The position numbers and the translations under genes are program-made. Source: Lutispora sp003527145 (GTDB taxonomy: Bacteria; Bacillota; Clostridia; Lutisporales; Lutisporaceae). From it: a stretch of 64,000 bases of DNA. The DNA is taken from the NCBI GenBank assembly GCA_029983695.1, contig JASBZB010000003.1, positions 62,001 through 126,000 on the forward strand, in the 5' to 3' direction. The notes under the pieces were generated by a model, which worked only from the letters and a program-made list of their open reading frames with translations, had not been told where the DNA came from and did no database searches. Of this stretch, positions 1 through 7,942 are shown one piece after another (the first letter of the stretch is position 1; every line of letters begins with the position of its first letter).

Positions 1-1
1 T

Positions 2-151
2 AGAGACATTTGCGGATCAAAAATAAAAACAAATATATTTCTATTTAGGAATATAGCAAACAGTCATTACATGGAAATAGTAAAGAATTATGAAATACAT
101 TATGGAAATTGGGATGATATAATTATTTTTATAGAAAGACTTTCAAAATAA
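2..151 (+). CDS. C-terminal end of an unidentified protein (partial)
   Basis: A reading frame is open from the window edge to a TAA at 149-151 and encodes about 49 residues ending in ERLSK. It has no stop before this point and so may be the tail of a gene that starts outside the window. The fragment is too short and featureless to assign. Its place before a dTDP-sugar operon would suit a polysaccharide or glycosylation gene, but that is inference from position only. The 130 bases after the stop are A+T-rich and hold no recognisable gene. Confidence 0.4.
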   Translation, partial: RDICGSKIKTNIFLFRNIANSHYMEIVKNYEIHYGNWDDIIIFIERLSK

Positions 152-284
152 TATATGCAATATATGTTAGATTCTGAATAGCTAATAGAATTAATAATGG
201 CTTTTTGCATTTTTAATATATAATTTCAAGATGTTACTATAAAGTGGAAAGCAAGTAAAGAATTAAGAGGGAGGATTTGAATAA

Positions 285-1097
285 ATGATCCATCCAACAG
301 CTCAAATAGGACAAGATGTAACTATAAAAGAAGGGGTTATAATTGGCGACAAAGTAATAATAGAAGATAATGTATATATAGACTATGGGTGTATAATAAG
401 AGAAAATGTTCATATTAAAAAAGGCAGTTTTATAGGCGCAAGGTGTATACTTGGAGAATATTTAATGGATTTTTATAAGAACAAAGATAATAAAATTCAC
501 CCATTAGTTATAGGAGAAAATGCTTTAGTTAGGTCTGAAAATGTAATTTATGGAGATACTGTGATAGGTAATAATTTTCAAAGTGGACACAAAGTAACTA
601 TAAGAGAGAATTCTATCATTAGGAATGATGTTAGAATTGGAACATTATCAGATATACAACATCACTGTGATATAGGAAATTATGTTAATATACATAGTAA
701 TGTATTCATTGGAGAAATGAGTAGAATAAGTGATTTTGTATGGATATTTCCTCATGTCATTTTAACAAATGATCCGACTCCGCCTTCTAATACATTAAGA
801 GGAGTTCAGATTGAGCCATATGCTGTAATTTCTGCTGGGAGCATTATATTACCAGGCAAAAATATTGGTAGAGATGTTTTAGTAGGAGCAGGCTCCATTG
901 TCACTAAAGATGTACACAATGAAACTGTAGTTTTTGGAAATCCTGCAAATGAAATTTGTTCAATTAGAGAAATTAAAAATAAGACAACAGGAGAGCCAGT
1001 CTATCCTTGGAGATATACTTTTAAGAGGGGTATGCCATGGGAAGAATCTGATTATGAAACATGGTTTAATAATTTAAATTTACAAGAAGGTGATTAG
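285..1097 (+). CDS. Left-handed beta-helix sugar N-acetyltransferase (FdtC/QdtC-like)
   Basis: This 270-residue protein is almost entirely hexapeptide repeats (I-G-x-x-x-x type, for example IGQDVTIKEGVIIGDKVIIE), the signature of trimeric left-handed beta-helix acyltransferases. It probably uses acetyl-CoA to acetylate the 3-amino group of a dTDP-3-amino-3,6-dideoxyhexose. That reading rests on its neighbours: the oxoisomerase gene starts 3 bases downstream and the aminotransferase follows. The start is supported by the GGGAGGA ribosome site about 10 bases upstream. FdtC (Fuc3NAc) and QdtC (Qui3NAc) cannot be separated by eye. The exact sugar is therefore uncertain, but the acyltransferase fold is clear. 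Confidence 0.8.
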   Translation: MIHPTAQIGQDVTIKEGVIIGDKVIIEDNVYIDYGCIIRENVHIKKGSFIGARCILGEYLMDFYKNKDNKIHPLVIGENALVRSENVIYGDTVIGNNFQSGHKVTIRENSIIRNDVRIGTLSDIQHHCDIGNYVNIHSNVFIGEMSRISDFVWIFPHVILTNDPTPPSNTLRGVQIEPYAVISAGSIILPGKNIGRDVLVGAGSIVTKDVHNETVVFGNPANEICSIREIKNKTTGEPVYPWRYTFKRGMPWEESDYETWFNNLNLQEGD

Positions 1098-1099
1098 CT

Positions 1100-1507
1100 A
1101 TGTTAAACTGTGCATTAGTAAAATTTAAGGAAGTTAGAGATAAATATGGACATCTGACTCCAATTGAAGGAAAAGTAGATATACCTTTTGAAATAAAGAG
1201 AGTATATTATATCAGCAAAGTAGAGCAAGGAGTAACAAGAGGATTCCATTCTCATAGAAAACTTCATCAGGTTCTTATTTGTCTTAATGGGTCTGTAAAA
1301 ATAAGACTTAAAAATCCTGATAGTGAGGAAGTAGTAGAATTAAATGAGCCATCTTTAGGATTATATATAGGCCCTTATATATGGCGTGAAATGTTTGATT
1401 TTACTGAAGGTAGCGTATTGTTGGTTCTTGCTTCAGAGTATTATGATGAGGATGACTATATTAGAAATTATGATTATTATTTAGAAGAAGCTAAAAAAAG
1501 ATTTTAG
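1100..1507 (+). CDS. dTDP-4-oxo-6-deoxyglucose 3,4-oxoisomerase (FdtA/QdtA/TylM3-like)
   Basis: This 135-residue single-domain cupin matches the WxcM/FdtA family. The enzyme moves the keto group of dTDP-4-keto-6-deoxyglucose from C4 to C3, the branch point from the rhamnose route to 3-amino sugars. The conserved histidine pair lies in the segment RGFHSHRKLHQ at H50 and H52, where the family has its catalytic acid/base residues. The gene starts 3 bases after the acetyltransferase stop and ends 14 bases before the aminotransferase start, so all three are co-transcribed. The stereochemistry at C4 (galacto FdtA or gluco QdtA) cannot be decided from the sequence alone. Confidence 0.85.
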   Translation: MLNCALVKFKEVRDKYGHLTPIEGKVDIPFEIKRVYYISKVEQGVTRGFHSHRKLHQVLICLNGSVKIRLKNPDSEEVVELNEPSLGLYIGPYIWREMFDFTEGSVLLVLASEYYDEDDYIRNYDYYLEEAKKRF

Positions 1508-1521
1508 GAGAAGTGAGTCAT

Positions 1522-2619
1522 ATGAACATTCCATTTGCAAGCTTTGAACCCATGCATAAAGAAATTGAAGATGAGCTATTAAATAAGTTTAGAGAAGTGT
1601 ATAAAAAGAATTGGTTTATTCAAGGAGAAGAAGTAAAAAAATTTGAAGAAGAATTTGCAGCGTTTTGCGATTCAAAGTATTGTATAGGTTGCGGCAATGG
1701 GCTTGATGCGCTCTATCTGATTTTGCGGGGTTATGGTATAGGTGCTGGGGATGAAGTAGTAGTGCCATCTAATACATATATTGCTACTGCACTTGCAGTA
1801 TCTTATACAGGAGCAAAACCTGTCTTTGTTGAGCCGAAGCCCCAAACATATAATATTGATCCGGATTTGATTGAAAATGCAATTACGGATAAAACAAGAG
1901 CAATAATAGCAGTTCACCTGTATGGACAAGCAGCTGATATGGATAAAATAAATAAGATTGCAAAGAAGTATAATTTAAAAGTTATAGAGGATTCGGCCCA
2001 ATCTCACGGAGCTTTGTATAAAAGTAGAAAAGCAGGGAGTTTAGGGGATGCGTCTGCTTTCAGCTTTTATCCGGGAAAAAATTTAGGGGCTTTAGGAGAT
2101 GCAGGTGCGGTAGCCACAAATGATAAAGAATTAGCTGATAAGATAAGAGCAATAGCAAACTATGGATCTGATAAAAAATACCATCATATATATAAAGGTA
2201 TAAATTCAAGACTTGATGAAATTCAGGCAGCTTTTTTGAGAATAAAGTTGAAAAACCTGGACAGATGGAATGAGGATAGGGTAAGAATCGCGAGAAAATA
2301 CATTGAAGGTATTAATAATCCCCAAATCATAAAACCGATAGAAGCTGTTTATGCAAAGCATGTATGGCATTTATTCGTTATAAGGACAAAGAAAAGAGAC
2401 AATTTACAGGAATATTTGAAAAATAAAGGGATAGACACATTGATTCACTATCCGATACCAATGCATTTGCAGCAGGCTTATCAGGACTTAAATCTTAAGT
2501 TTGGCGACTTTCCGATTGCAGAAGAAATATCAAAAGAAGTTCTTAGCTTACCCATATGGTATGGAATGAAAGATAGTGAGATTGAATATGTTATTGACAC
2601 GATTAATTCGTTTAAATAA
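1522..2619 (+). CDS. dTDP-3-oxo-3,6-dideoxyhexose aminotransferase (DegT/DnrJ/EryC1 family)
   Basis: This 365-residue PLP enzyme belongs to the sugar aminotransferase family. The lysine expected to bind PLP is K186 in the segment YPGKNLGALGDAG, and the usual N-terminal GCGNGLDALYL cofactor region is present. After the oxoisomerase it should transfer an amino group from glutamate to C3 of the keto sugar (FdtB/QdtB role). I chose ATG 1522 over the in-frame GTG 1513 because the AGGAG ribosome site at 1507-1511 lies 10 bases before the ATG and almost touches the GTG. It sits between the oxoisomerase and the rhamnose genes in one operon. Confidence 0.85.
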   Translation: MNIPFASFEPMHKEIEDELLNKFREVYKKNWFIQGEEVKKFEEEFAAFCDSKYCIGCGNGLDALYLILRGYGIGAGDEVVVPSNTYIATALAVSYTGAKPVFVEPKPQTYNIDPDLIENAITDKTRAIIAVHLYGQAADMDKINKIAKKYNLKVIEDSAQSHGALYKSRKAGSLGDASAFSFYPGKNLGALGDAGAVATNDKELADKIRAIANYGSDKKYHHIYKGINSRLDEIQAAFLRIKLKNLDRWNEDRVRIARKYIEGINNPQIIKPIEAVYAKHVWHLFVIRTKKRDNLQEYLKNKGIDTLIHYPIPMHLQQAYQDLNLKFGDFPIAEEISKEVLSLPIWYGMKDSEIEYVIDTINSFK

Positions 2620-2637
2620 ATAGGATAATAGGTGGTA

Positions 2638-3540
2638 ATGGTGAGAAAGCTCTTGATAGTAGGCTATAAGGGACAATTAGGTTCAGAGATCATAAAAAAT
2701 TTAGAAGACAATATTGTTGACTTTGAATCTTTAGCCAAAGCTAATATTTTTTTGCTAAAAAGAAGTTCTAAAGAATTAAATATCTCAGATAGATCTTCTG
2801 TATTAAGCTTCATACAAGATATTAAGCCAAACATCATAATCAATTGTGCAGCTTATACCAATGTAGATAAAGCTGAAGAAGATTACGGAAAAGCTTTTCA
2901 GGTCAATGCGTTAGGCCCAAGAAATCTAGCGACCGCCGCTGAATCCGTCGGAGCCAAGCTTATTCATATTTCAACAGATTATGTGTTTGATGGAGAAGGG
3001 ATTACTGCAAATGGGAAAAAAATGCCCTACAGAGAATACGATACACCAAATCCTATAAATGTATATGGCAAAACAAAGCTATTCGGTGAAAATTATGTAC
3101 GAGATTTTTGCAGCAAATATTTCATAATAAGAACTTCTTGGCTTTATGGAGAAAATGGAAATAATTTTGTTAAAACAATTATAAGACTGGCAAGAGATAA
3201 AGGGAAATTGCAAGTCGTTAATGATCAGATTGGTAATCCAACCAATGCAGAAGATTTAGCAAGACACATACTAAAGTTAGTATTTACCGATGAATATGGC
3301 ATTTATCATTGTACAGGGAATGGTATTACCAGCTGGTATGACTTTGCCTGCAAGATAATTGAGTATGCTGGAATTGATTGTATTGTTGAACCGGTTACTT
3401 CAGAGCAGTTTACAAGAAAAGCTAAACGACCTTCTTATTCCTGTTTAGACAATATGATGTTAAGAAGTACAATAGGAGACGGCATGAGGTATTGGGAAGA
3501 GGCCCTTTATGATTTTGTAAAAAACAAACTGCAGCTTTAG
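2638..3540 (+). CDS. rfbD: dTDP-4-dehydrorhamnose reductase
   Basis: This protein of about 300 residues is the NAD(P)H-dependent reductase that completes dTDP-L-rhamnose. It shows the extended short-chain dehydrogenase features: the N-terminal GYKGQLG nucleotide motif, the STDYVFDG segment and the catalytic YGKTK (Tyr-x-x-x-Lys). The start is either ATG 2638 or GTG 2641, since the GGTGG ribosome site lies at 2631-2635. An upstream GTG at 2632 overlaps that site and is unlikely. It is the first of four rhamnose genes in the order rfbD-rfbC-rfbB-rfbA, which follows the 3-amino-sugar genes without a break. Confidence 0.93.
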   Translation: MVRKLLIVGYKGQLGSEIIKNLEDNIVDFESLAKANIFLLKRSSKELNISDRSSVLSFIQDIKPNIIINCAAYTNVDKAEEDYGKAFQVNALGPRNLATAAESVGAKLIHISTDYVFDGEGITANGKKMPYREYDTPNPINVYGKTKLFGENYVRDFCSKYFIIRTSWLYGENGNNFVKTIIRLARDKGKLQVVNDQIGNPTNAEDLARHILKLVFTDEYGIYHCTGNGITSWYDFACKIIEYAGIDCIVEPVTSEQFTRKAKRPSYSCLDNMMLRSTIGDGMRYWEEALYDFVKNKLQL

Positions 3541-3551
3541 GAGATGAAGAA

Positions 3552-4115
3552 GTGAGCAATTTTACATTTACAGAAACAAATATCAAAGGTCTTTATATTA
3601 TAGAGCAAAAGATTTTTAACGATTCAAGAGGCTATTTTATGGAGACTTACAGTGAAAAAGCTTTTAAAGAAGCGGGATTAAACCTGAAATTTGTGCAAGA
3701 TAATCAATCAAAATCAAAAAAAGGTGTGCTGCGGGGATTGCATTTTCAAAAGAGGCATCCCCAAGGAAAGTTAGTTCGAATCCTTAAAGGAGAAGTATTT
3801 GATGTTGCTGTTGATTTGAGAAAAAACTCCCCAACTTTTAAGCAGTGGTATGGGTGTATTATAAGTGAAGAAAATAGAAAGCAAATGTATATACCTGAAG
3901 GATTTGCCCATGGTTTTTTAGTGTTGTCGGATGAGGCTGAGTTTACATATAAATGTACGGACTTTTATCATCCGGAAGATGAAGGCGGTTATCCCTGGGA
4001 TGATTCTTCTTTTAATATTGAATGGCCTCTGGATAGAGTTGAGAAATTACTGTTTTCGGAAAAGGACAAGAATTATCAATCGTTTAGAGAAACTGCCTTT
4101 GGCTATGATTTTTAG
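3552..4115 (+). CDS. rfbC: dTDP-4-dehydrorhamnose 3,5-epimerase
   Basis: This 187-residue cupin epimerises C3 and C5 of dTDP-4-keto-6-deoxyglucose. The family core is clear: the segment LRGLHFQ carries the catalytic histidine, followed by GKLVRILKGEVFDVAVD and later EGFAHGFLVLSD. Its length is normal for RfbC. Translation begins at GTG 3552 behind a GGAGATGAAGAA leader, 11 bases after the rfbD stop. It acts between RfbB and RfbD in the rhamnose pathway and shares its substrate with the oxoisomerase encoded at 1100-1507, so the two branches compete for one intermediate. Confidence 0.95.
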   Translation: MSNFTFTETNIKGLYIIEQKIFNDSRGYFMETYSEKAFKEAGLNLKFVQDNQSKSKKGVLRGLHFQKRHPQGKLVRILKGEVFDVAVDLRKNSPTFKQWYGCIISEENRKQMYIPEGFAHGFLVLSDEAEFTYKCTDFYHPEDEGGYPWDDSSFNIEWPLDRVEKLLFSEKDKNYQSFRETAFGYDF

Positions 4116-4137
4116 CAATATATAGGGGGTAATCAAT

Positions 4138-5217
4138 TTGAAAACTTATCTGGTTACTGGGGGAGCAGGTTTTATTGGATCTAATTTCATTCACTATATG
4201 ATTGAGAAATATGAAGATATCTTTATTATAAATCTGGACAAGCTTACATATGCAGGGAACCTAAATAATTTAGAAGATGTTGAAGAGAGTAAAAATTACA
4301 TCTTTATTAAAGGTGATATTACAGATGCAGAATTAGTGCAGTTAATATTTAATAAATATTCCATTGACTATGTAATAAATTTTGCGGCAGAATCTCATGT
4401 GGATAGAAGCATAGAAAATCCTATGGAATTTATAAAGACAAATGTTGAGGGAACCTTTGTGCTATTGGAAGCAGCAAAAAGATCCTGGATGAAGGGAGAC
4501 CAATGGGAAGAGGGTAAAAAATTTATCCAGGTTTCTACCGATGAGGTATATGGTTCTTTAGGAGAGACAGGATACTTCAGCGAAATAACTCCTCTTGATC
4601 CAAGGAGCCCTTATTCTGCTAGTAAAACTTCTGCAGATTTACTGGTAAAATCCTATCATGATACTTATAAAATGCCTGTGAATATAACGAGATGTTCAAA
4701 TAATTACGGGCCATATCAGTTTCCCGAAAAATTGATTCCTTTGATAATTAATAATTGCCTAAATGGTAAGGATCTACCTATTTATGGAGATGGCAAAAAT
4801 ATCAGAGATTGGATATATGTAGACGATCATTGCTGCGCTATAGATCTAGTAGTAAATAGAGGAAGAGCTGGACAAGTCTATAACATAGGCGGAGAAAATG
4901 AAAAAACAAACATTGATATTGTAAAGACGATTATCAGGATACTAAAAAACTTACTAATAGATGATGCACGGAAAGAAGATATAAGCGAAAACCAGATTAA
5001 ATATGTGAAGGATAGAAAGGGTCATGATAGAAGATACGCTATTGATCCGACTAAGACAAAGAATGAACTTGGATGGAGTGCCAAAACATCTTTTGATGAG
5101 GGAATCATAAAGACTGTAAAATGGTATTTAGATAATAGCAAATGGCTTGAAGAAATCACTTCCGGAGCTTATGAAGATTATTATAAAAAAATGTACATTG
5201 ACAGAGAAAGAGGGTAG
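4138..5217 (+). CDS. rfbB: dTDP-glucose 4,6-dehydratase
   Basis: This 359-residue extended short-chain dehydrogenase makes dTDP-4-keto-6-deoxyglucose, the common precursor of both sugar branches in this operon. The NAD-binding GGAGFIG lies at residues 8-14, the catalytic Tyr-x-x-x-Lys is Y159/K163 in PYSASK, and STDEVYG and DRSIENP are typical of RmlB. Translation starts at TTG 4138, seven bases after a GGGGG ribosome site. The segment around residues 265-285 is slightly longer than in many homologues, but the enzyme appears complete. Confidence 0.95.
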   Translation: MKTYLVTGGAGFIGSNFIHYMIEKYEDIFIINLDKLTYAGNLNNLEDVEESKNYIFIKGDITDAELVQLIFNKYSIDYVINFAAESHVDRSIENPMEFIKTNVEGTFVLLEAAKRSWMKGDQWEEGKKFIQVSTDEVYGSLGETGYFSEITPLDPRSPYSASKTSADLLVKSYHDTYKMPVNITRCSNNYGPYQFPEKLIPLIINNCLNGKDLPIYGDGKNIRDWIYVDDHCCAIDLVVNRGRAGQVYNIGGENEKTNIDIVKTIIRILKNLLIDDARKEDISENQIKYVKDRKGHDRRYAIDPTKTKNELGWSAKTSFDEGIIKTVKWYLDNSKWLEEITSGAYEDYYKKMYIDRERG

Positions 5218-5222
5218 TAGTT

Positions 5223-6080
5223 TTGAAGGGAATTATATTAGCCGGAGGGAGCGGGACACGTTTGTACCCCATTACAAAATCTATTAGCAAACAGATTGTG
5301 CCAATATATGATAAACCCATGATCTACTATCCACTATCTGTATTGATGCTGGCCGGAATCAGAGAAGTGCTTATTATATCCACGCCCAGAGATTTGCCAA
5401 TGTACAAAGAACTTTTAGGTGATGGAAATCAACTGGGCATGTGTTTTTCCTATGCGGTGCAGGCTAAACCCAATGGTATTGCAGAAGCCTTCATAATAGG
5501 GGAGAGATTTATTAACAATGAAGCGGTTGCTTTGATTTTGGGAGATAACGTTTTCTATGGATATGGTTTTTCTGCCATGCTGCATGAGGCTTCTAACTTA
5601 AAGGAAGGAGCATATATCTTTGGGTATTATGTAAATAATCCTGGAGCATATGGAGTAGTTGAGTTTGACGATCAATGGAATGTACTGTCTATAGAAGAAA
5701 AGCCTAAAATACCTAAATCAAACTATGCAGTTCCAGGACTATACTTTTATGATAAATATGTAGTGGAGATTGCCAAAAATCTAAAACCGTCAGCCAGAGG
5801 CGAACTAGAGATAACAGATTTAAACAGAGAATATCTGGATAATAAAAGCTTAAGGGTTAAACTTTTAGGTAGAGGGTTTGCATGGCTGGATACCGGTACC
5901 CATGATGCACTATTAGAAGCTAGCAATTTTGTTCAAACAGTCCAAAAAAGGCAAGGGCTTTATGTTGCATGTATTGAAGAAATTGCTTATCGCAATGGAT
6001 TTATTTCAAAAGAACAATTGCAATCATTAGCAGAGCCTTTGGCAAAGACTGAATATGGCAAGTATTTAATGACAATATAA
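5223..6080 (+). CDS. rfbA: Glucose-1-phosphate thymidylyltransferase
   Basis: This 285-residue nucleotidyltransferase joins dTTP and glucose-1-phosphate to give dTDP-glucose, the first step for both sugars. The N-terminal GGSGTRLYP nucleotide-binding loop, the KQIVPIYDKPMIYYPLS segment, the LGDNVFYG metal site and EEKPKIPKSNYAV are all RmlA hallmarks. It starts at TTG 5223, behind a GAGGG site in the end of rfbB. It closes the operon of seven genes. The next gene begins 38 bases later and is unrelated to sugars. Confidence 0.95.
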   Translation: MKGIILAGGSGTRLYPITKSISKQIVPIYDKPMIYYPLSVLMLAGIREVLIISTPRDLPMYKELLGDGNQLGMCFSYAVQAKPNGIAEAFIIGERFINNEAVALILGDNVFYGYGFSAMLHEASNLKEGAYIFGYYVNNPGAYGVVEFDDQWNVLSIEEKPKIPKSNYAVPGLYFYDKYVVEIAKNLKPSARGELEITDLNREYLDNKSLRVKLLGRGFAWLDTGTHDALLEASNFVQTVQKRQGLYVACIEEIAYRNGFISKEQLQSLAEPLAKTEYGKYLMTI

Positions 6081-6118
6081 GATTTTTATAGTTAAAGATG
6101 AGTTCAAAGGAGGACAAT

Positions 6119-6487
6119 ATGGGAAAATACCATGAAGTAATAGAAAAGTCTTTACAACTGCTGGAAACAACAGAAGAAGGGCTTGCCTATATACAAAACC
6201 AATTGGAAGAGCTGCGCTATGAAGAAGCTTTCATCGTCTTAAAAGACGTAATGGAAGCCATAGCTAGTATTGAAGATGCCATATATCCCATGAAGGATGG
6301 ACTGCCGGAAAATGATATAGACATTTTAGCAGCATCTTTGAGAGAAAGTATGAATAAGGCGGTAAGCAGTTATGAACAGGGCAAAGAGGTAGATTTGGAA
6401 AAGCAAATATCAGAAAATATTCTTACATCATTTAAGAATTGGAGAGAAGAAATCAAGAGAATATTTGCACCTTATGTCGTTTCATAA
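6119..6487 (+). CDS. Small helical protein of unknown function
   Basis: This predicted protein of about 122 residues is acidic and almost all helical, with heptad-like stretches such as EKSLQLLETTEEGLAYI and LEELRYEEAFIVLKDVMEAI. No catalytic motif, membrane segment or cysteine pair was found. I chose ATG 6119 rather than ATG 6098 because an AAAGGAGG ribosome site lies between them at 6106-6113. It is followed by a YjfB-type motility gene and lies between a glycosylation operon and flagellar genes, so a part in flagellar assembly is possible but not shown by the sequence. Confidence 0.6.
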   Translation: MGKYHEVIEKSLQLLETTEEGLAYIQNQLEELRYEEAFIVLKDVMEAIASIEDAIYPMKDGLPENDIDILAASLRESMNKAVSSYEQGKEVDLEKQISENILTSFKNWREEIKRIFAPYVVS

Positions 6488-6558
6488 TATATCTGCATGA
6501 GACAGGCCTTCAAATGGATAATAGAAGAGACTTTATTTAGTAAAAGGAGTGTGATCAT

Positions 6559-6756
6559 ATGGACATAGCTGCATTAGCGTCAGCGATGAATCATTCGGAC
6601 ATAAAGCAGCAGGCCAGTATTTCAGTGCTGAAAATGACAATAGAGCAGGCCAAGGTGCAAGCTGCAGATTTAAATCAGATGTTGGAGCAGACTGTGAAAG
6701 CAATGGAATTGTCGGTGAATCCGCATTTAGGACAAAATGTAGATATAAGATTATGA
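6559..6756 (+). CDS. YjfB family putative motility protein
   Basis: This 65-residue protein has the usual YjfB form: a short MDIAALASAM start, a helix ending in QAADLNQMLEQ and a short tail with NPHLGQNVDIRL. The family is known from motile Firmicutes and Proteobacteria and is annotated only as putatively motility linked. A ribosome site AAAGGAG precedes the ATG. The gene stands alone between the unknown helical protein and a CBS protein. The family call is fairly firm; its molecular role is not known. Confidence 0.75.
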   Translation: MDIAALASAMNHSDIKQQASISVLKMTIEQAKVQAADLNQMLEQTVKAMELSVNPHLGQNVDIRL

Positions 6757-6806
6757 TATCTCTATAAGCTGCATAATAGGTTTATTGGAAAGGAGAAGTT
6801 ATTTCA

Positions 6807-7208
6807 ATGAAGATAAGAGAAATAATGAGAACACCTGTAATAGCTGTAAAGCCTAGTGATACTGTTGACAAGGTTTTAGAAATAATGAACAGGGAAAAAA
6901 TCCATGGAACTCCTATTGTCAATGAAAATAATAATCTTCTGGGAATAATAGTAAAGGCGGATATCCATCGCTTCCTAATGGAGCCGGGGCATTATAAAAG
7001 CTGTCCTGTAGAATGGGTGATGACAAAAGAAGTGGTGAAGGCTCAGGCAGATGAAGAAATTATAGAGGTAGCCAAAAAATTAAGGAGCAAAGATGTTATC
7101 GCATTGCCTATAGTAGAGGGAAATGTTCTGGTGGGTCTTGTATCCATCGAGGATATTGTTGATTATTTTTTAGAATCCAATAAACAAAGATATCCTGCTG
7201 GATCGTAG
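6807..7208 (+). CDS. CBS domain pair protein
   Basis: This 133-residue protein is made of two CBS domains (about residues 1-58 and 72-128). The motifs IMRTPVIAVKPSDTVDKVL, HGTPIVNENNNLLGIIVKADI and VIALPIVEGNVLVGLVSIEDI are typical of the pair. Such stand-alone modules usually bind adenine nucleotides and act as energy or second-messenger sensors. The ligand cannot be read from the sequence. A GGAGAAG ribosome site precedes the ATG. A long hairpin overlaps its stop codon, so it probably ends its transcript. Confidence 0.85.
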   Translation: MKIREIMRTPVIAVKPSDTVDKVLEIMNREKIHGTPIVNENNNLLGIIVKADIHRFLMEPGHYKSCPVEWVMTKEVVKAQADEEIIEVAKKLRSKDVIALPIVEGNVLVGLVSIEDIVDYFLESNKQRYPAGS

Positions 7209-7220
7209 CAGGATATCTTT
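7186..7220 (+). terminator. Hairpin terminator overlapping the CBS gene stop
   Basis: A perfect 14-bp inverted repeat (7186-7199 and 7207-7220) with a seven-base loop spans the stop codon at 7206-7208. The T-run after it is poor, so it may instead be a weak or bidirectional terminator. Confidence 0.65.
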
Positions 7221-7466
7221 GTCCCTTGTAAGGCATCAAAAGGATGATGCGGATTCTTACGCAAAAATACTACAATTATTAATATAATGATATAATAATA
7301 GCATAAATGTGTTTGTTTGATATAGTATAATATATGTAACTGGATAAAGCCTTTGATAAACTTGACAGAATAGAAACAGAAGTAACAAGGCATGAAGAGT
7401 TTATTTTGAAAAGGGTAAAATAGAAGCATTGGTACGATTCTTTGCTGAAATGAGAGGTGGTGGATT

Positions 7467-7682
7467 ATGAGTATCCCGAAGAAAATGATTATGGATTTAG
7501 TTAAGGAGTTGCCAGAAGAAAAACTCGGCAAAGTTATCAGCTTTATTAAGTTTATAAAACAGGAAGAAGAGCCAATACTGGTTCTTGAGTCTGAAGATGA
7601 GGAAGAAATTGCTCAAATACTTGTAAACAACGAATGGTATTCTGACAGTGAAATAAGCAAAATGATAGAGGATATGGAATAA
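7467..7682 (+). CDS. Antitoxin of a type II toxin-antitoxin pair
   Basis: This 71-residue acidic protein begins with a DUF2281-like helix pattern (KMIMDLVKELPEEKLGKVISFIKFI) and ends in a strongly acidic tail. It overlaps the toxin start by one base (TAATG), as usual for translationally coupled antitoxin-toxin pairs. A GAGGTGG ribosome site precedes the ATG. It should neutralise the product of 7682-7927 and may repress its own promoter, though no DNA-binding motif is obvious. The 246 bases upstream are A+T-rich with a TATAAT at 7326-7331 that could serve as a -10 box. Confidence 0.65.
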   Translation: MSIPKKMIMDLVKELPEEKLGKVISFIKFIKQEEEPILVLESEDEEEIAQILVNNEWYSDSEISKMIEDME

Positions 7683-7927
7683 TGAGCAATATAATATATT
7701 CTAAACAAGCGAAGAAGGCATTAGAAGTTTTCGATAAGAAAACAGCTATGAGAATAAAAAAAAGTATTGATAACATACCTGCAGGAGATATAAAACGACT
7801 TGAAGGCAACAATTTGCTGCCATTATTTAGATTGAGAGTGGGCAAATATAGAATAATTTATTTAATAGAAGATGAGAGACAAATAAAAATACTCAAGATA
7901 GATACGAGAGGCGACGTATATAAATAA
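7682..7927 (+). CDS. RelE/ParE family toxin
   Basis: This 81-residue basic protein has the RelE/ParE pattern: an N-terminal SKQAKKALEVFDKKTAMRIKKSI helix pair, then LPLFRLRVGKYRIIYLIEDE and ILKIDTRGDVYK at the C-terminus. RelE-type members cleave ribosome-bound mRNA and ParE-type members act on gyrase. The arginine-rich RLRVGKYRI strand fits the RelE fold but does not decide the target. It is translationally coupled to the acidic antitoxin gene upstream. The next gene begins 15 bases later, so the pair is not isolated from downstream transcription. Confidence 0.8.
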   Translation: MSNIIYSKQAKKALEVFDKKTAMRIKKSIDNIPAGDIKRLEGNNLLPLFRLRVGKYRIIYLIEDERQIKILKIDTRGDVYK

Positions 7928-7942
7928 AATCGAGGTGATCTT

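Noticed and set aside
7163..7531. Minus-strand frame spanning the CBS gene end and the antitoxin start
   Set aside because: It is a shadow of A+T-rich DNA; it crosses the terminator hairpin and has no supporting motif.
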